This document shows, piece by piece, positions 60,652 through 64,000 of a stretch of 64,000 nt of DNA (position 1 is the first letter of the stretch; the number at the start of each line of letters is the position of its first letter). The position numbers and the translations under genes were made by a program. Under the pieces are notes generated by a model. That model was not told where the DNA came from. It saw only the letters and a list, made by a program, of their open reading frames with translations, and ran no database searches. This DNA comes from Azospira inquinata (GTDB taxonomy: Bacteria; Pseudomonadota; Gammaproteobacteria; Burkholderiales; Rhodocyclaceae), in NCBI RefSeq assembly GCF_018905915.1, contig NZ_CP064782.1:1612001-1676000 (forward strand), given 5' to 3'.

Positions 60652-61899
60652 TCAGCTCCCCGGGTCGGCCTCCGCCTCCAGCCGGTCCGCGTCCCGCAGG
60701 CGGGGGAAGAGGCGCCACCACAGGGCCACCACCGCCAGGGTGCCCAGGCCCCCCAGGACCACGGCGGGCACGGTGCCGAACCAGGCGGCGGTGAGGCCGG
60801 ACTCGAATTCCCCCAGCTGGTTGGAGGTGCCGATGAACATGGCGTTCACCGCGCTGACCCGGCCCCGCATGGCATCCGGGGTCTGGAGCTGGACCAGGGA
60901 GGAGCGCACCACCACGCTGATCATGTCCGCCGCCCCCATCACGGTCAGGGCCAGGAGGGAGAGGGAAAACCAGGGGGACAGGGCGAAAACCAGGGTGCCC
61001 AGGCCGAAGACCGCCACCGCCTTGAGCATAATCCGCCCCACTCCCCGTTTCAGGGGATGGCGGGCCAGAACCAGGGCCATGGTCACGGCGCCGATGGCCG
61101 GGGCGGAACGGAGCAGGCCCAGGCCCCAGCTGCCGGTGTGGAGAATGTCCCGGGCGTACACCGGCAACAGGGCGGTGGCGCCCCCCAGGAGCACGGCAAA
61201 CATGTCCAGGGAAATGGCCCCCAGCATGACCTGGCGGGAGCGGATGAAGGCGATGCCCGCGAACAGGCTCTCCAGGCCCACCGGAGCCGGGGCCCGGGGC
61301 GCCGCCTTGCTCTGGGGCAGCCCGGCGGTGAGGCCGGCGGCCAGGGCGTAAAGCCCGGCGGCCACTCCGTACACCGTGGTGGGACCGGCCAGATAGAGCA
61401 GCCCCCCCAGGGCCGGGCCCAGGATCACCGCCCCCTGGGTGGCGGATCCGTACCAGGCCGCGGCCCGGGGAAACAGGTCCGTGGGCACCAGGCTGGGGGC
61501 CAGGGCCTGCATGGTGGGGGATTCAAAGGCCCGGGAGGCGCCGATGGCGAAGACCAGGGCGAAAATCAGGGTTTCCCGGATCAGCCCCAGGCCACTCAGC
61601 AGGGCCAGGGCCAGGCAGATGAAGAGCCCGGTGCCCTGGCTCAGGGCGGCGATGCGCTGGCGGGGATAGCGGTCCGCCACCAGCCCCACCACCAGCACCA
61701 GGAGCAGGGCCGGGATGAACTGGGCCAGGCCCACCAGGCCCAGATCCAGGGGGCGGCGGGTCAGGTCATAAACCTGCCAGCCCACCGCCACGGCCACCAT
61801 GAGGTAGGCCATGGTGGTGGCCACCCGGGCGGCGAGAAAGCGGCGGAAGGGGGGCAGGTCGAAGGGCGATGGGGGGTGGGAGAGCGCAGGGCTGACCAT
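60652..61899 (-). CDS. MFS transporter (EntS/MFS_3-like)
   Basis: 415 residues from the ATG at 61899, about 12 transmembrane helices. RRFLAARVATTMAYLMVAVAVGWQVYDLTRRPLDLGLVGLAQF and the A-like motif GLVADRYPRQRI are typical of the EntS/MFS_3 branch, as is SRAFESPTMQALAPSLVP. Likely an exporter of a small hydrophobic or siderophore-like compound; the substrate cannot be inferred. It converges with the flavodoxin gene. The upstream part of the frame (to 61956) lacks a site and is probably not used. Confidence 0.87.
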   Translation of the reverse strand: MVSPALSHPPSPFDLPPFRRFLAARVATTMAYLMVAVAVGWQVYDLTRRPLDLGLVGLAQFIPALLLVLVVGLVADRYPRQRIAALSQGTGLFICLALALLSGLGLIRETLIFALVFAIGASRAFESPTMQALAPSLVPTDLFPRAAAWYGSATQGAVILGPALGGLLYLAGPTTVYGVAAGLYALAAGLTAGLPQSKAAPRAPAPVGLESLFAGIAFIRSRQVMLGAISLDMFAVLLGGATALLPVYARDILHTGSWGLGLLRSAPAIGAVTMALVLARHPLKRGVGRIMLKAVAVFGLGTLVFALSPWFSLSLLALTVMGAADMISVVVRSSLVQLQTPDAMRGRVSAVNAMFIGTSNQLGEFESGLTAAWFGTVPAVVLGGLGTLAVVALWWRLFPRLRDADRLEAEADPGS

Positions 61900-62126
61900 G
61901 GGCGACTCGGGGGGCAGAAAAGGGGAGGGGAAAGGGTCAGGGCTGAGGGAGCGCAAGGCTCAGGCGTGGCGCCCGGTGGGGGCGGTGTTCTTCCATAGAC
62001 GCCGGGCTGGTGCCCGCTCCGGAGCGGGGCAGAAGGGGGCCGGTTCCTGCCCTGGCCCGGGAGTTTTTACCCCGGCAAGCCGTACTGACGGGCCCGGGGA
62101 AACCGGTGGGCGGACGGCGTTCCCCC

Positions 62127-63668
62127 TTACGCCAGATAGCGCATCGCCTCCAGGGCCAGGGCCCCGGCGGCCAGGAGCAGCAAGAGGTGCAGCCAGCGGT
62201 CCTGGCGGGCCAGGGTGGCGCGCAGTTCCGCCATCTGGGCCCGGGTTTCTTCCTCGGGTCGGGCGGCCCGGGCCAGGGACTGGTGGGCCAGCCGGGGAAT
62301 CTGGGGCAGGGTGCGGGCCCAGTAGGGGGCCTCGTTTTTCAGGTTGCGCAGGAAGCCCCGCCAGCCCATCTGATCCCCCATCCAGTTTTCCAGGAAGGGT
62401 TTGGCGGTTTTCCACAGGTCCAGATCCGGGTCCAGCTGGCGCCCCAGGCCTTCGATATTGAGCAGGGTTTTTTGCAGCATCACCAGCTGGGGCTGGATTT
62501 CCACGTGGAAGCGGCGGCTGGTCTGGAACAGGCGCAGGAGCAGCTTGCCGAAGGAAATGTCCTTCAGGGGCCGGTCGAAAATGGGCTCGCAGACCGCCCG
62601 GATGGCGGCTTCCAGCTCATCCACCCGGGTTTCCGGCGGGGCCCAGCCCGATTCAATGTGGGCTTCCGCCACCCGCTTGTAGTCCCGGCGGAAAAAGGCC
62701 AGGAAATTGAGGGCCAGGTAGTTTTTGTCGTTGTCGTTGAGGGTGGCCACAATGCCGAAATCCAGGGCAATGTAGCGCCCGTCCCCATGGACGAAGATGT
62801 TGCCCGGGTGCATGTCGGCGTGGAAAAAGCCGTCCCGGAACACCTGGGTGAAGAAAATTTCCACCCCGGCCCGGGACAGGGCCTTCAGGTCGATGCCCTG
62901 TTCCTTGAGGCGCTCGATCTGGCCCACCGGGGTGCCCACCATGCGCTCCATGACCATGACGGAGGGGGTGCACCAGTCCCAGTACACCTCCGGCACCAGG
63001 AGCAGGGGGGAGTTCTTGAAATTCCGGCCCAGCTGGGAGCAGTTGGCCGCTTCCCGCATCAGGTCCAGTTCGTCGTAGAGATGCTTGGCGAATTCCCCCA
63101 CCACCTCCCGGGGTTTCAGGCGTTTGCCGTCGGCCCAGAGCTTTTCCACCAGCCCGGCCAGGGTTTCCAGCAGGGCGATGTCGTGGGCGATAACCGAGCG
63201 CATGCCCGGGCGCAGCACCTTGACCGCCACTTCCCGGCCATTGTGCAGGCGGGCGAAGTGGACCTGGGCCACGGAGGCGGAGGCCACCGGCTCCCGGTCG
63301 AATTGGGCGAAGACCTGCTCCAGGGGCTTGCCGTAGGCTTTTTCCACCTCGGCCACGGCCTGGTCCGAAGGAATGGGGGGCACCTGGTCCTGCAACTTTG
63401 CCAGCTCATCCGCCAGATCCGGGGGCAGTAGATCCCGCCGGGTGGAGAGCACCTGGCCGAATTTGACGAAAATGGGGCCCAGGGCTTCCAGGGCCAGGCG
63501 CAGGCGGGCCGCCTCGGTCTGGGCTTCCAGGTGACGCCAGAAAAACAGGCTGCGGGAGAGTCGGGCTAGACCCCGGGCGTGGCCCGTGGGTTCATGTTCC
63601 AGCAACATCTGATCGAGACCGTAGCGGATCCCGACGGCGAAGATTTTGGCGAGGCGCAGCAGACGCAT
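62127..63668 (-). CDS. ubiB: Ubiquinone biosynthesis regulatory protein UbiB (ADCK/ABC1 kinase-like)
   Basis: 513 residues. [20 protein letters not shown] has the diagnostic KxGQ motif; [13 protein letters not shown] the alanine-rich nucleotide loop; [10 protein letters not shown] the lysine; [32 protein letters not shown] and ALDFGIV the kinase-like catalytic and metal motifs. A hydrophobic C-terminal segment ([17 protein letters not shown]) anchors it in the membrane. It assists ubiquinone synthesis. Divergent from argS with a 176-base gap. No ubiE/ubiJ genes are next to it here. Confidence 0.95.
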   Translation of the reverse strand: MRLLRLAKIFAVGIRYGLDQMLLEHEPTGHARGLARLSRSLFFWRHLEAQTEAARLRLALEALGPIFVKFGQVLSTRRDLLPPDLADELAKLQDQVPPIPSDQAVAEVEKAYGKPLEQVFAQFDREPVASASVAQVHFARLHNGREVAVKVLRPGMRSVIAHDIALLETLAGLVEKLWADGKRLKPREVVGEFAKHLYDELDLMREAANCSQLGRNFKNSPLLLVPEVYWDWCTPSVMVMERMVGTPVGQIERLKEQGIDLKALSRAGVEIFFTQVFRDGFFHADMHPGNIFVHGDGRYIALDFGIVATLNDNDKNYLALNFLAFFRRDYKRVAEAHIESGWAPPETRVDELEAAIRAVCEPIFDRPLKDISFGKLLLRLFQTSRRFHVEIQPQLVMLQKTLLNIEGLGRQLDPDLDLWKTAKPFLENWMGDQMGWRGFLRNLKNEAPYWARTLPQIPRLAHQSLARAARPEEETRAQMAELRATLARQDRWLHLLLLLAAGALALEAMRYLA

Positions 63669-63803
63669 GGGTGATCGGTATAGGAGGACGGCCCGGGGGG
63701 CAGGGAGCGCGGGAGGGAACGGGGCGGGGGACGCCCCTCGTCTCTTCCCGGCATCGTGGGCGAGGATACCAGAAACAGGGGGAACCGGCGGCGCCGGGAC
63801 AGG

Positions 63804-63809
63804 TATAAT
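63804..63809 (+). promoter_or_regulatory. -10 element of argS
   Basis: TATAAT, 36 bases before the argS ATG. No good -35 was seen at 16-18 nt spacing. Confidence 0.5.
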
Positions 63810-63844
63810 CCGCCCTTTACACCTTCTGTTTGCCGCTGTTGCGA

Positions 63845-64000
63845 ATGACCCAAGATATCCGTACCCATCTATCCGACCTGCTCCGGGCCGCCCTTTCCAG
63901 TGTTGCCCCCGGCGAGGCGCAAACGACCATTGTCCTCGAACGCCCCAAGCAGGAGGCCCACGGGGACTTTGCCACCAATCTGGCGCTGCAACTGGCCCGG
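63845..64000 (+). CDS. argS: Arginine-tRNA ligase (N-terminal part only)
   Basis: The first 52 codons are in the window. [12 protein letters not shown] and [26 protein letters not shown] match the N-terminal Add-1 (tRNA D-loop-binding) domain of class I arginyl-tRNA synthetases, with the typical GDFATN. It would charge tRNA-Arg. The rest lies beyond the window end. Confidence 0.9.
   Translation, partial: MTQDIRTHLSDLLRAALSSVAPGEAQTTIVLERPKQEAHGDFATNLALQLAR

Overview
The window is a chromosomal segment of a GC-rich Gram-negative bacterium, most likely a betaproteobacterium of the order Rhodocyclales (Azospira/Dechlorosoma-like). This is inferred from the gene set (recA-recX-lptB-rpoN-hpf-ptsN-hprK, ribE-ribBA-ribH-nusB-thiL-pgpA-pncC, slt-cca), from HprK next to PtsN, and from the strong G/C third-position bias. 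It cannot be proven without a database. The first gene (ilvA) and the last gene (argS) are cut by the window ends. No rRNA, tRNA, CRISPR array or intact insertion sequence was seen.

Layout. 1-11,000: ilvA end, a siderophore-type TonB receptor, a secreted CxxCH protein, 5-formyl-THF cyclo-ligase divergent from a lytic transglycosylase, an NDUFA9-like protein, a glutathione transferase, the CCA-adding enzyme and a DUF4124-glutaredoxin protein. 11,140-19,400: a type VI secretion (T6SS) vgrG island. The conserved GC-rich vgrG trunk changes to AT-rich DNA near 13,600. There follow a GH19-type muramidase, a LysM protein with a CHAP/TIGR02594-type amidase, and a series of small secreted proteins that look like periplasmic immunity proteins, three of them paralogous. 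One copy was made by a tandem duplication that also copied, and then left to decay, the tail of the neighbouring DedA-rhodanese gene. A perfect CRP-type palindrome lies upstream of vgrG.

19,400-27,600: DedA-rhodanese, pirin, azoreductase with divergent LysR, a short-chain dehydrogenase remnant, then a probable relic integron cassette (lipoprotein plus hypothetical) between two inverted copies of a dispersed repeat, and the peroxide-defence pair ahpC-ahpF with an OxyR-type site. 27,600-34,700: small DUF4124 and motility-type proteins, a second glutathione transferase with a hydrolase, MidA, pteridine reductase, ttcA and a degenerate cyclase-FHA protein.

34,700-49,100: housekeeping operons. 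recA, recX, lptB, rpoN, hpf, ptsN and hprK run on the minus strand; a sigma-54-type promoter lies in the recA upstream region, pointing at a PAS-domain membrane protein. Then come bacterioferritin, the riboflavin/thiamine/NusB cluster and an arginase-like protein. 49,200-64,000: a soluble PAS-PAS chemoreceptor, an ABC-2 exporter, hydrolase, thin 2Fe-2S ferredoxin, VanZ protein, sodium:solute symporter with a His-rich tail, cutA-dsbD, a stand-alone ribA that can supply the GTP cyclohydrolase II activity apparently missing from the RibBA protein, a flavodoxin-like protein, an MFS exporter, ubiB and the start of argS.

The most novel content is the vgrG cargo island and its duplicated immunity-like family. 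The integron relic and the recA/sigma-54 overlap are the next most interesting signals.
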